DNA of 64,000 nucleotides from Notospermus geniculatus. Its lineage: Eukaryota; Nemertea; Pilidiophora; Heteronemertea; Lineidae. The notes under the pieces were generated by a model. The model saw only the letters and a program-made list of their open reading frames with translations, did not search any database and was not told the origin of the DNA. Position numbers and translations under genes: made by a program. Each line of letters starts with the position of its first letter. Position 1 is the stretch's first letter. The stretch spans positions 139,538 through 203,537 of the forward strand of contig NMRB01000036.1 in assembly GCA_002633025.1 (NCBI GenBank), read 5' to 3'. Of this stretch, positions 1 through 13,503 are shown in pieces.

Positions 1-1603
1 CCATTAGTATAGGTAACCAAGGTATCCAAGGAGGAAGTAATTGATGAGACCAGTCATATGATTGTTTAATGAGTGTCTGGGAAGCTGTGCCTGGTAAAGA
101 TGGTCTGGACCATCGACTCTGGCCAGTGAGGTTGGGAAGTGACAGATGGACTTCCCTTTTAGAACACTTCATAGAATTTGGGAACAAATATGGTCGTCGA
201 CTCCACTCTTGAGTTCAGAACCTGATGTGTGAGACTGAGAGAGGGAGTGTGACATTTGGGCCTGACTTGTTCAATCACAGACTCGCCCAGTCACAAACTC
301 ATTGACCAGTTATGTAACATAACTGATCGAGAAAGCTCACAAGTAGTTTGTATCAATAGTGCTTGTCAACTCAGGTGAATCTCGCTCAGACAAGGACCCA
401 ATTGTGACTGAACAGAGCTGTACTCCATTCCACCTCAAACTGATCCCACTTCCACATGTAAAGTACTTAAGCATTCAGCAACTTTCCCGTTCAAACAGAC
501 TGGGCTAAAATTAGTTGGTGTCCAGTGACAATGATGATGAGTCATGATTTATCAGACATTGATCTGATTATCATGTCGCCCTTGGTCATGATGCAGACAT
601 AACCTTCTCCTGACCCTCTCTTAAGCATGGTTTGTTGCTTTCTTTTATAAATGTTGTCAAAATACTGACGTGCAATCGACATTGATCATCATTTAAGTCA
701 ATGATCTCCCTCTCTGTCTGCGAATTTGTTTTGTAGTGGATGGGATCTAGTTTGGTAGTTGACATCCTTGACACAGTGCAACATGGATGAGATGTCGAAA
801 AAAGAGGTACAACGGCGATACAGTAGCGGTAGTTCTGCAGCTTCCCCTTTGGTCAGAAGGAAAACAATCAAGGAGTTAGTGATGAGCTGCTTCTGAGTCC
901 TGCCTTGACCGTGCCATGACAGTGGGGCGAAAATCTGTGATACTTGGCCTACTACTGCAGTAACTTGGTATCTATTGATCCATGTGTACATAAAAGTATC
1001 GATTTTGCTCCATTGTCAGTTCTGTGCTGCTTCAATTTACCAGACGATGCAGCAAATTAATACTCAACTATTTTCAATTTGTTTGGAAAAAAGCCACGAG
1101 ATTACTTTTAAAACGTTGAGAATTCTCGACATTCCAGAATAAATAACGATCGCCCTTCTGAATATGATATAATACCACAATTTTCACATGAATCATCATA
1201 CCGGTAATTGTATACCAACCTTAATCAATGACAGAACTACAAAGGTTTGCCTTATTTCCCAAATGATTATATCATATGTTATGACAAACAATTATGAACT
1301 TTCGTTTTTGACAATGATTCGTCTTTTGTGCTGAAAGGGAAACTTCTGACGATGTGTTTTATGTAATGACACAAAAGGATTGGGAGGCTGTGTGTAATGG
1401 ACCGCTGATGATGGTCTCTTGTCCCACAGAGATGACAGACAATACAACCTAATGAAATTGAGTGTACAATGAAACAGCTGACACAAGGGATCCTGTATTT
1501 CACAAAGCTGCATGGGATTAGGGATGCGTGTTGATCCCCAATGACAACGTGGCTAGACGGTTGAGTTAACCCTCCAGGTTCCACATGCATGAATTTAGTT
1601 GAT

Positions 1604-1722
1604 GGGTGGTATTTTAGAATGTTCCTTAACGTAGAAGTCGGCCTTAATTCTATTGTAAAACCATCAAGAACAATAGATTTAAGGTGGACCTTAATGTTAA
1701 GGAACGTTCTAAAATACAGCCC
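1604..1722. repeat. Inverted repeat, about 53 bp arms (foldback element)
   Basis: Arms at 1604-1656 and 1670-1722 are reverse complements with scattered mismatches, separated by a 13-base loop. The outer arm reads GGGTGGTATTTTAGAATG and its partner ends in CTAAAATACAGCCC. There is no coding content. It is most likely a short foldback transposon remnant; a hairpin RNA is the alternative. Confidence 0.7.
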
Positions 1723-3287
1723 GATGTGTTCTGTCAACTTGACTAATGCGAGATACTAGTAGAAATCTATTGACATTTCCAATAAAGATGGCTGTCTAAC
1801 AGTTCTCATCTTATGACATCAGAAGCTAATTCCATTCAATGGCCGTTGGCACGCGAGGGTGGTCAAGCGGGCCATGAGCACAAAGGATGAGGTAGTAATT
1901 GTCTGAGAGGATGCGTTTGGTAGTGTTACATCATGCTTGGACAGCCACCATGTCGTGTGGGAGAACTTGTAGGCCTCCATCTTTGTTGAAAGTCTATATA
2001 GCCTGCGATGTAAGTATTTGTGGAATTGAGGAAGTGGAGAACATAATTGATAAGCACTCATGTCTTGTGGTCAATTAGTCTGCAGAAAGCGAGAGGATTG
2101 ATGCATTGTTTGTTTCATAATGGTGAATGCCTTCATGGTCATATTTATTGTTATGAAGTACTGTTTAATTGGAATGCGATCAACTTATGATAAGGATGAG
2201 TAATATAAACAGCCATAAATGGTTTAATGGATTTTGCGGGACTTGGATTCCTGGCCTGTTAAACTGTGAATTCCAGTCACTCGCTCATTCTCATACTATG
2301 TGAAAACCATAGATGGCAAGCGTCAGGTCACGGTTGGTCGGTTGGCGAGTCTACAAGTATCAAAAGCCAACAGACAGTTATCAATGACGAAGTGAAAAAT
2401 TGCTTTTAATATCAATATGTCACCTATCAGTGAGACCTGTTTACCAATTCATGATATGTTGGTCAGGTATCGATGTAAAGTATGTTGTCCATGTGTGTGA
2501 TTAGTACAATCAAGATGACATGAAATGGAATGAGTCATTCCACCCTAAGCTGGCTGTAGTTGCTTCAACGTTTAACTGTCCTTGTTGCCTTGAATGTACA
2601 GCAGAATTGACGCAAGACGCACTTCCCTGTCCAAGTTGACTGCAAATCTACATGCATTCTATCACATAATGAGTGCATACAAAGTATCAAGCTGTCACAC
2701 CATGGTGCGGAGACCCAGGCTATTTTGACATTTCATGGATCATTGGACAGTGCTTATGTTCAGCTCCTCTATTCACATCATGATCTATATTGATATTTAT
2801 TCAAACAGGTTGATCATGTAGGCCTACTTCTGTATGTACATGCTGTAGGTGTCTTGTTCACGGACATGTTTTACGGACTTCCCTCCATGACATCCTGGGA
2901 AAACTTGTTCATGTCCCTGTAGATCGATTGAACGTCATCATTTCCGATTTATTTATTTCAAATTCTGTTAGGGCCTATTGCTCAGGACGGGACGTGTCTC
3001 TCTCATGTCACAAACCAACACTACCAGATTCAGTAATCCCCACTTCCAAGGACGTCTATTCCCGTCTATTGGACAACAAAGAGAAACAGTGCAATGGATT
3101 ATCATGAAAGGATTAAGAGCCTGTTCCAAACCAGGGTATAAAGTGGTCCTGATTACATGTGACTAAATATTTGATATAAAAGTAAGTGAAATTCTCACAA
3201 CCTAACCTTCACACCATCAAGGGCTAAAGGGGCTGTTCATTTTCGTCACTTGAGGAATCCGAGTTGTGATCCTTGGGAAAACGGAAA

Positions 3288-3366
3288 AAGCTATGCACTT
3301 GCAAATTGCAGGAATTATTTGTTGTGCTGTGCAGAATAATCCCTGCAATTTGCAGCTTCATAGCTT
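3288..3366. other. miRNA-precursor-like hairpin
   Basis: Arms 3288-3319 and 3335-3366 pair at about 28 of 32 positions around a 15-base loop. Mismatches are clustered near the base, with one in the middle, which is the size and shape of an animal pre-miRNA. The locus is intergenic. I do not recognise a known seed, so this is a shape-based call; a decayed inverted-repeat element would look the same. Confidence 0.35.
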
Positions 3367-4892
3367 CCCCCATGCAGTTTGTCGGAGACTCTATTGCTTC
3401 ATAAGATTTGTTGTGAATTTCTGGACATCCAGTTCCTCATAGGGCTAGGGCTGATAACAGAGGTTGATGCTATCACCTTGCAAATTTTCAGGGCTTCTTG
3501 GTCAGAATTCTACTTCTAATAACAAAATCACCAAGTATTGTCTCTGTTGTACTGGTGTCTCAATATTGCACAGTGGTTGCCAATAATATCATCATGACAA
3601 TGGGAATGGATGAGTATGCTATTTTCATAATGTAAGTGGGCATACAAATCCTATTCATGGCTGTGATATTCATGTCATAAAAATATTGCCACAGGCACAT
3701 AAGAAGGGGTTGTCAGTGTTTGCTATAAGTACAATTCTCCATTATCTTGTGGACATACAGTTGTTGGAAAACGTAAGTGGTTCATCTGTGCAGGAAAATA
3801 GGCCCAAACGTTGTTGATGATCATCCCTTTTCAACACTGCATGTGATTGTCCTGAGGCTTGAATTTCGTGAAGTATCCAAGACAGTCTCCCCTTCCTTTG
3901 TAGCTCAAGCCTTCTCAAGGCTACACCATGCACAGAAATATTCCATCCAAAATATTGCATGTCTGTAGCCATTAGAAATTCAAAGCAGCTCTGGGAATTG
4001 AATGCAGTTTGAGATAAGAAAAATGGCTCTTGAAACACTTCAATACTGTAAGTATACAAGCTCAATGGGATGCGAAATAATCCGAGTTGCTGTAGATAAA
4101 GTTGAAATTGAAACAGCTAGTCTAAGCCAGTCTGTTTCCAAAGCAAAAGGTGCCTGACTTTGAACTTGTCACTCGGTCTTAATATTTGCTATTGAATTTT
4201 CAACTTACTGTACAGAAAGCTAAGTTTGAAGTGTGCCAGCCCCCCCCCCCCCCCGAATTGGTTAAATTTCACAGTCAAGGTCTCTCTGAATGTAAACAAT
4301 GTAAATGAAAGCAAAAATAGATAAATATCTATTTTTGATGAAAGTGATCTATATGATGTCATCCAAGGTTGCTATCAGGAGCTACTACCAAAGAATCAAC
4401 ACACCCTCCGATGATTCACCCTCTATTTACCAACCTAATCCCCCAACTTCTCCTCTCGTTCCTTGTTGATTTTGCAATCCTCACCCTGGTATACAATCTG
4501 CTTTCTAAGCAGTGAAATCTACTCAAGTGCTCTAGCATAACCAGATAACTAAGGATGAGTCATTCCAACAGTAGGTTTGCCTGCAATGAAAAAAATCCTA
4601 TCACAAATCATAGATCGGTGGATTTCGTTACAAAAGTGATGAAAAGCACATTTGTTGCTGCAGTGAATCTTAACTGCTGCCGCATGATCAGTTTTACGAG
4701 TTTTTTTATAAAGTTGAAAGAAAATCTTAATGCTATCCTGTAATAAAAGCAATGCTGATGTACACTATCAGTTTGGTTGTCATCAGCTGAGTTTCGAATC
4801 AAAGTTACTCAGTGAGTGTAGTTAACTGAATCTTGCTGGAATCAGAACAAGATGTCATGGTTGCTCAGATCATTGCATTAGAAATAGCACCT

Positions 4893-5033
4893 CCAAGGTC
4901 AGCGACCTTGTTTATTATCAAGGTCAGCGACCTTGTTTACCATCAAGGTCAGAGACCTTGCTTATTATCAAGGTCTTATTTATCATCAAGGTCAGAGGCC
5001 TTGTTTATCTCCAAGGTCAGAGACCTTGTTGTC
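4893..5033. repeat. Palindromic minisatellite, CAAGGTCAGCGACCTTG type
   Basis: About five tandem copies of a 25-28 bp unit built on the near-palindrome CAAGGTCAGMGACCTTG followed by TTTATYATC. The same unit recurs at 13713-13757 beside the second repeat block. The open frames across it only reflect a unit length that is sometimes divisible by three. A GC-rich run of GCTCGCCGCTCG words follows at 5085-5145. Confidence 0.85.
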
Positions 5034-5145
5034 CCCCGGAGCCCTCGGAGGGGGACTTGAAAATACCGGCCGTCCGTGCGCCTCTGCCGCTCGCCGCTCG
5101 CCGCTCGGTGCTCGCCGCTCGGCCCTCGCCGCTCGCCGCTACTAG

Positions 5146-5545
5146 TCCCTTCCGCTCTATAACTTAAGAACGACTGAAGATTTTGGATTCATATTTGGTG
5201 GAGGGATGTATCATGGGCCAAAGGTGTGTCGCGTGAAAGAATCGGCCAAATCTGATTCTCCACTTTGCCACCAGGGGGCCGGAAAGCCAAAACACAAAAA
5301 CTGCAATCACGCCTTTAATACTGAATGGAATTTCACGAAATTTTTATGGTAGGCTCATCTAGCACGGGTACATAACATATCGTACGGGTTTTCAATTTAA
5401 TTCATTTTTCAGCCCTCTAGGGGGCGCTTTGTAAAAACCACATAAGTTCCCTTCCGCTCTGTAACTTNNNNNNNNNNNNNNNNNNNNNNNNNNNNNNNNN
5501 NNNNNNNNNNNNNNNNNNNNNNNNNNNNNNNNNNNNNNNNNNNNN
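5146..5545. repeat. Roughly 300 bp repeat ending in an N gap
   Basis: The words TCCCTTCCGCTCTRTAACTT occur at about 5146 and again at about 5447, giving a period near 300 bp, and the second copy runs straight into 78 Ns (5468-5545). Part of the unit (5199-5340) is closely matched at 13508-13645. The gap therefore probably hides a collapsed tandem or dispersed repeat. Confidence 0.65.
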
Positions 5546-7612
5546 TTTCTCCAGCAACTGTTCTTTTTGCAGGTAATGTTTTATGAAGGTTGGTGAATGA
5601 TTTTGTGTTGAATTTCTTGCTTGCCCTTGTTGACAGAATGTTCCTTTGTTGTCTACCATTTCCACTGTGCTCCACCACTTTTTGCTGCAGTGATTTCATT
5701 TCAACCTTGAAGTGAAATATTGTGTTGGTATCCATCTAAATCTGGACAATATTGCATTGGAGGACAACCTTGTTTGATCATTGGTGAATTTATTCATGAA
5801 ATGTCAGTTTCAATTTACATTGTTACCATATCAAAGGTACGTCTGAGTACAAAAAACTCATTTGCAAATATTTCCATCAAGTACTTGGCCACTTTTAGTG
5901 TTGATACCATCAACTTGGATGCACTCCATCACACAGTTTCCATGTTGTTTAGAAAAACGCACAAGATTGATGGTCGCTGAGCCTTTCATGAGTTGAACTG
6001 TTACTTGTAGCTTTTGAATGCATCCTTGTGGCCTGTGTCCCATGATACCATAACATCTTTCATTGTCAAATGATCTATCATGCCTGGGAGTTTGCTTAGT
6101 CCATGACTAATGCTAGCCGGCATGAGTAAGATGTCACCCTGGCTCCAATATAACAGCAACAACAGGCTAGTCATGCTCAGCTGGGTTCGTGTCAGTGTGG
6201 ATGACGTTGTTGGCCTTCTTTTGCCTCTGGTTTTGAGCAGGAATCGAATCCCTGCTTCAGAGGTGGCAGTCATCGATGATTCCGCTGTGACACTGACAGC
6301 ATGTCCCGTATTCAAGGTTGTTGTTGCTCAGATGATGTGGCCAGAACATCTTCATTCCTTTTGGCTCTCATGTCATCCTTGGGTCCTGGTGTATGTCAGG
6401 ATAGATGGTCTCTGGCATTTATCTGAACCCTCACTTTAAAAGATGAGCACCCTTTGTAGTCTGTCATGATAATATGCCCTTCAGGATTTGGGTGGCCATC
6501 CATCTTGTTTGTCCAATGGGTGACCACTCTTGTCACCAACTTCCCTCCTGTTCTTTTCTATGCTGTCCTGGTCGGTTGTCACTGAAGCATGAATGATGGC
6601 AGGCTTTGGTGGTCTGCAGTCATACATGTACATGTATGTATGACATGGACCTAACAGTTGGGGGCTTACTGTGGCTATGCCCCAGAATGCAAGTACATCC
6701 GTGCACAGCACTTTCCATGAATTGAAGGATGTCATGCTTTGATGGTCTATGATGTCAAAATTATGACGTATTCTGTACCTTCTGTGGACACTGTGACATG
6801 ACATAATGGCCAAGCACTAGAATGCATGGACGGACATCTGTGCACAGCAGTTGCCAGCATGAAGTCCTGTAAGGATCCGGAAGGGAATATCATCAGGCAT
6901 GACTAAGAAGTGAATCAGTATTATCATTCATTGTGGTTGCTACGAGTTCACGTCAGACAACATTATTGTAGGCAGTTCAGTTAGAAATTCAGTTAAAAGG
7001 TGAGGCAGCTTGAATGGAATGCAAAGCTCCTGCCAAGTGAGACTGAGAAAGCGATTTGATTCATGCAAAGGCAAGAATTGCAATTCCATCTGACAAAAGT
7101 AAGGTAGAAGAAGTATTTTCTTAGTGGTCAGTAACTGTGCTTGTTCTTGGTCTGGGTCTTAGCCTTACCTGAGTCAGCTGGGCTGATTTTTTTCCGAACG
7201 TTTGAAGTTCCATTCGTTCTGGCCTGACCAGACAGCCGACAGACCAATAAAGTACATGGTAACTCAGGATCATAAATCCTGTGAAACTGACATGAACAGA
7301 TTGGACCATTTTGTACTAACTTCAGAACATACCAATGTGATAAGTGGGTATTTTTAGCACCAGACAGTGGAAAACTATGTAGGAATTTCCTGGAAATGAA
7401 TATCTATTAGTGATTTATGGCATCCATTATGAAAAAAATACTTCTAAAATACTTGTAATGTTGTTTGGGCAATCACACACCTGACTTTCCTCTCTATTTT
7501 CATTCTGATGCAAAGCTAGGGAACAAAAAGATTCATTTTGTTGAAGTTTATTTATCAAAGACAGAACGTTGTCTGAGTGCCATAGGAAAATGTCAGTAGG
7601 CCTACCTCTTAC

Positions 7613-7830
7613 CTCTGAGATTGTGCTTGCCAGACAGGACTGTTGTGAACTTGGTGGCAGTTTTCAACTTTACAAGTTATTTCCATGGTTTCTAATGAAA
7701 CTGGTGTCCATAAGGACTCTTGAAAGTTGGTGCTGAAGGTGACTGCAATGGCAACATTGACAGTCACTAGAGGAAGGAAGCAGGTAAAATATTGTTGAAG
7801 ATTGGTCGATATCTGAAGTGTTGCTCTTTG
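7613..7830 (-). other. Candidate exon in duplicated segment, unrecognised
   Basis: On the minus strand an open frame ends at a textbook donor (CAGAG|GTAAGA at 7613/7612). It encodes a hydrophobic, signal-peptide-like run (CFLPLVTVNVAIAVTF) and then a stretch with Cys and Trp 16 residues apart (ITCKVENCHQ ... PVWQA), a pattern also seen at the start of immunoglobulin-like domains. In copy 2 the donor is changed to GTATTT by a 4-base insertion. The right edge is a guess and no downstream exon was found, so this may be chance. Confidence 0.2.
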
Positions 7831-10800
7831 TACCTGAGAAAGTCTACGATACTGTTGTACTACATATACTGTTGGATGAAAAAATGCTTCAAAATCCTGT
7901 TTGGGGATGAAAAAATTGAAATGTAATGTTACCAAGATGTTGTCAGGTCTGAGAGTCTGAGAACATTGTTGGCCCTGACTAGTTCATGTTGATGGATTCT
8001 TCTTGTAGTAGATAAACAGATAAATGAGACTATCTATTTTTTCTTAGCATATTAGCAAGATGAGCATCGTGCCTCATCCCATCCCCAAACATTCCATGCA
8101 TGTTGGCATTTCTCATTGTTCATTCACTGTTTATTGATACACATCTCGCAGACTACACATCCTGGTTAATGGAAGATGTTAGTCAGTCTTCCTTTTAGCT
8201 CATCGTTTAGGGAATCCTAGCGTATTGGCTTCATCTAATCCTCACCAAACTGATGATGACTTACAGTGAGGAAGTGAGCACCGTCACAGAGTCAGCTTCT
8301 TTCTGGTGGTAGTGTTGGTAGAAGCAAGCAGCCTACAATCTTTCTTGTTGCAAGTGAGAGAAAATGCCGGGTATCACTTGTGTACAACTGACTACGATCA
8401 AAATCGGCAGCTCTGCTGCCTGCTTAGACCTTTTCATTCAGAAGTGGTCAAGCATCTCAGCCTGCAACGCTTTACCCTCAACACCCTTCAGTATGTTCCA
8501 CCAGCCAGTGAACCTTTGGTCTTGGTTTTGCAGGACGGGATGATCTTGAGTCATACAGATAGACTGGGGCCCTCTGATTCTCTATTTGTACTCAACAAAC
8601 AATATTGTGAAGATCATGAGTGATGTCTTTAAAGTTCCTTTAAGGATGAGGTGCATCTTCCAGGATTTGGTTTTATCCTTCTTGGATCCTGTTCAGGTAA
8701 ACAGTTGGCAGAAATCAGCAGTCGCTCCAGACGGATAGCATACCTGTCTTATTCAAACCATGATCTATAGAATTCATTCTTTGGTAACATCATGTTGAAA
8801 TCAGTTCCGGTTGTGATTCCTTGATGTTCCGGATAGGATGATTTCTCGACTGGAAAATTTATCATCATCATTGACTGTCTTCAAATTCCCCTGTATAGGG
8901 CCTCTGTAGTCCATACCATCAAATTGCGCTTGGGGAAGGGCCATGTCATTGGTGTGACGGTTCTGCTGTGATGTTGGGTGTGCTTCTTGCTTTAGCGTGA
9001 CAAGTTGTATCATCAGTGGGATTTTCTTTGGTTTCCTGCCTTAGCAATCAAAAGAAAATGAACAATTACTAGTACGCAATGCAAGATCAGTCATATCGGT
9101 GAAGCTGCCTATAGCAGAGACCCTCTTAAGGATATCATGTTGACCTTTGATGTGGTTTCCTTCACCTTCTGTTTCTCCAGTGAGAAAAGCCAATATCCCA
9201 AAGTCGCTGTCTCGTATCTCAAGGTCTACCCTTGTTCTGCCCTTCGAGGACTCATTATAAGATCTGCCTCACCTTTCTTACATCAGTAAGGATGCATCCT
9301 TCCACAGCAGAGGTTTGCACACAAACCTTCGTGGTGGGAGTGGATGAAGACGAGCAAGACCAACGCCCTGCGATGGGAGAATGGTAAAGATGCTGCCTCA
9401 GCTGGTGTTAAGTCAGTTAAACAATCGATGTAATGGTAGCCGGTAATGGTGATTGCTTCCCAAGGCAACTGGATTGTGTTGTGTCAGGGGGAGGGGTCAC
9501 ATTACGGTGTCCAAGTCTCTCTGATCTTTGATGAGGTTGCTTTTGAAGCTGGTGTGGCTTGATTAGGTTCAGACTTTGCCCCATAATGAAAAATGATGTG
9601 TCCATTATGAAGCAAGTTACCATTTCTAGATTCTCGTAGCTACTGGTGATTGGTTCTTCTCTGTGTCCACCCACTTTGCTAGGAGATGATTATGACAAAA
9701 AAATCTTGTGTTTTATGGCCTTATTTGCTAAATCAAGAAACAGGAAGCCACAAATATCTCAGGGTTTACAGTTTAGGCCACACTAATGGATTTGATGTAG
9801 TAATGCTCTCTGAAATAGACCAGCTTCCTGAGCTTCCCGTTCGTTATGAGTCACCAGTGGCCTCCTGTCGATGACACAAGCTGCATCGCTCACTCACGGA
9901 TATATAGTTCACCAATCTCATTGGAGTATACACAACAGAAAGAGGCAGCAATAGCTAGGGACCACAGGCTAATTCCGTTAGAGAGGTTTATTGGAATACT
10001 TGTTGGAAAAGGTGAAGTTAATTGGATGTATTTGAATTCTTATCTGGTATGATTTTATCATTTCTTTCCACCAGGATATTGATTTTGAGGATCTTCCATT
10101 TCGTTTTGGATTTTACCATCTGGATTGTTTGTGGTACTACATGTACATTTCTTGCAGCAGATAGTGCTCTGCGAGTGGGGCACCTCTCTGTTCGGGACAT
10201 ACCATTGGCTTAGTCTTGTCCTTCGCCTGATGTGCAGTGATACAGATCCCTCCCTTCATGACTTGTCCTTCAGCATATTCAGTGGGTTACAGCAGGTTGT
10301 CCCAGTTGGAAGGTGTTGCCTTACCACTGCTGAATTCTCTTGGATCTGTGGGAAGACTTATCCATGTTGGTCGCCAACTGACATGACGAAAGACTTTCAC
10401 ACTTCTATTAAATTGGCAGAGATATGCACCCCTCACTTCTTCATCTTATTCTTCAGTAGTAGCAGTGCCTGGTTACTGAAGCAGGATTTTACCTCCATGT
10501 CTGTGTCACATTACATAGATCTTCTGTTATAATTGTAAATATATCCATCCATGGTTGCTTGCTTTCCTTCATTGGTGCATGCATCTGCCAGTCAGCCAGT
10601 GCATCCAAACCTTCTTTCCAAATCACCGAGAATCAGAGGTATGTTCCGATATTTCCAGTCCTTTGGTAGGCCTACCAGATATGTGGACTTCAATTTTCAA
10701 CATAGTGGGACGTATATTTTTGCTTCGCTCAGTAAATGAAGGCCGAAAGTCTCACGACGAAAATTTCAGTCGTGAAGTGGTTGACAAAGTTTTCTAGGAA

Positions 10801-10960
10801 ACCGATTTGACTTGCCTTGGCTTGATATTTCCCCTGCGCCAGTCTGATTGCTGCAATCTTTGTGGCAGATGTCCCCATTTAGGGTTTGGCGTTCTGATAT
10901 GACACTCATTATCAAAGTGCATGTTCATTGATCTGGTCGAATGTTTTTCATTAATTGTAC

Positions 10961-12464
10961 AATTGGTAGATGAAAAATTATTGACTAAAGATGGAATTAC
11001 AAATAAGAAATGTACTTGAGAAAATCTCTTGAGAACTCAGGCTCCACATTTTGCTGCTGCATAGGCTACTCCTTGATTCATTTGATGATGTTTTCTGGCA
11101 TTAGAAATCATGGTAGTTTTGTGGATCTATTTGGTATAGGCTACTTCCTTAATTTGAACTGATGAATCGTGGATTGCCTTTGTCACTGATTTGTTGACTG
11201 GCACTTTGCATAGAGAAAAATTGTTTTTGTGGATGTTGAGTTGACATTGGATGAAACATGTCAAATGTTCGGCTGGAACTCAAGAACAATGGCAATATTG
11301 TGTCTGGTGTTTTTAACTTTGGAAAATATGAATCCACTTGACTTTCTTTCAAAGTTGAGTTGCTAGGCTTGAAGGCTGGCTCTCCAGCCAGTGTCTCTCC
11401 AACAGCTGAGTTGTTGGTTTTTGCACACAGTCCTCCAAGACATACTACTGTACTTCCTTTGTAAAATATGCTTGTGATATTGTCCCAATTCACTCAGATT
11501 ATAGGGCAGGGAGGGATATCTTGGAAAGACAGGATATCCTGTCATTTATGTCCTGTTGTCACTTGGTCGACTGTCTGAGGAGAATTCATCAGAGAGGCAG
11601 TGCTTAAATACTGAGAATTGTTGCCTTGCTGAACTCTTGAGATTTTTTAACTGTTAGCGATGTTCATTAGAAGTCTGATATAATAAGGTTAATTATTGTC
11701 GCTTCCTTTCAAAATTGGTAGATGAAAAATTATTGACTAAAGATGGAATTACAAATAAGAAATGTACTTGAGAAAATCTCTTGAGAACTCAGGCTCCACA
11801 TTTTCTGCTGCATAGGCTACTCCTTGATTCATTTGATGATGTTTTCTGGCATTAGAAATCATGGTAGTTTTGTGGATCTATTTGGTATAGGCTACTTCCT
11901 TAATTTGAACTGATGAATCTTGGATTGCCTTTGTCACTGATTTGTTGACTGGCACTTTGCATGGAGAAAAGTTGTTGTTGTGGATGTTGAGTTGACATTG
12001 GATCAAACATGTCAAATGTTCGGCTGGAACTCAAGAACAGTGGCAATATTGTGTCTGGTGTTTTTAACTTTGGAAAATATGAATCCACTTGACTTTCTTT
12101 CAAAGTTGAGTTGCTAGGCTTGAAGGCTGGCTCTCCAGCCAGTGTCTCGCCAACAGCTGAGTTGTTGGTTTTTGCACACAGTCCTCCAAGACATACTACT
12201 GTACTTCCTTTGTAAAATATGCTTGTGATATTGTCCCAATTCACTCAGATTATAGGGCAGGGAGGGATATCTTGGAAAAACAGGATATCCTGTCATTTAT
12301 GTCCTGTGGTCACTTGGTCGACTGTCTGAGGAGAATTCATCAGAGAGGCAGTGCTTAAATACTGAGAATTGTTGCCTTGCTGAACTCTTGAGATTTTTTA
12401 ACTGTTAGCGATGTTCATTAGAAGTCTGATATAATAAGGTTAATTATTGTCGCTTCCTTTCAAG
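10961..12464. repeat. Tandem duplication of a 751-752 bp unit
   Basis: Two head-to-tail copies (about 10961-11711 and 11712-12464) are nearly identical. Segmental copy 2 has a single version at about 20200-20950. Each unit carries the same 114-codon minus-strand frame (11149-11493, 11900-12244, 20387-20731). The single copy matches the right-hand unit in its first half and the left-hand unit in its second half. Confidence 0.9.
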
Positions 12465-13503
12465 AAATACCCATTATTGCCTAACTATGATGAGGTTACT
12501 TCCTAAGAATACTGACACAGTGCCCTGCTATTAAGAGGCCCATTGACTGAGTGTAGGCCTATCTTGTCATATTCTGTGTGGATGTGGGCCTAGTTCGCAA
12601 TGAATGTTTCTGAAGACGAGCCATGCACAGGGTTTCATCAGATAGGGAATGGGATGACTCAAGCCCTTTCATCAGAAGCATGTATCACTGTTTTGGATCG
12701 CCTTCACACAGGTGATTCTTTACCTGCAACATAGGGGCCGCTCAGGTATGCACTGTGAGCTGGAGTTAATGATGCGTGTTCCAACTCCTGTTAAGCCTAC
12801 CATGGTTGGAGGCGCATGAAGAATTTGACCTCAGGTTATGGCTTGCTTGAGAGATCCAGAAAGGATTCCATCTCACAAACTGTGAAACATTCCTGAGATC
12901 AAAATACTTCGTGTTTGAAGTTTTTATACCTGCGACATCAGTGTCTGTCACCTCCGAGGTAATAGGCCTACCTATAAGTCAATATCTGTTCACACCGGTC
13001 CCTCGTGTGAAAGAGAAATGCAGCTTTGGGGTATTTTCGAAATTTCAGTTGAGCATTTTGCTGATTGGTTCTGAAACATTCAATTGGACATTTTGGCCAA
13101 TCAGAAAGATTCATTGGAATGCCTTCAAAAGAAAAAAATGGGTCACCTGAAAACACACCTGATGTGATCCAGTTCCATAAGGTGTGCTATTCTTAGTTTC
13201 TCACCTTTGAGAAACCAGGTACGCCAGTCGTTCATTAGCTTGTGCTGCCACCATGGGGATTGGGAGAAATTATTTGGAACAGTGTGGCACAACCTGCACT
13301 ACAACCTTTTCCGTGGTAAACCCACTCGTTGCTGGGAACAAAATCAGCGGAACCAAAAAATGTTGTCCCTCTGCTAAGAGAGAGATGGTGCACCCAGCTC
13401 ATCAAGAAATTTTCCTTGGCTGAGATTGTTTGATTAGGTGTGTGAATGAAGCCAATGGAAGGATACCAGACATAGAATAGTTTATTAATGAGCCATAGGT
13501 ATA

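Larger units (their letters stand above)
1..4892. other. No gene recognised (5' flank)
   Basis: Open frames are short and on both strands, with no splice-flanked, protein-like exon that I can recognise. The stretch contains two hairpins (1604-1722 and 3288-3366) and a short poly-C run near 4242. The frame on the minus strand at 1279-1737 largely overlaps the inverted repeat and is not convincing. Confidence 0.5.
5546..13503. repeat. Segmental duplication, copy 1
   Basis: This segment is repeated in direct orientation at 14298-21988 with high identity; for example 5720-5980 matches 14472-14732 base for base over long runs. Its left edge is hidden by the N gap. Differences are substitutions, small indels and one extra 0.75 kb tandem unit at 10961-12464. 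I recognise no gene: open frames are short, and several that look intact in one copy are shifted or stopped in the other (8306-8623 against 17422-17730 survives; 13235-13594 does not). Confidence 0.9.

Noticed and set aside
4833-5167. Overlapping plus-strand frames rich in Arg/Ala
   Set aside because: Translation of the minisatellite and the GCTCGCCGCTCG block.
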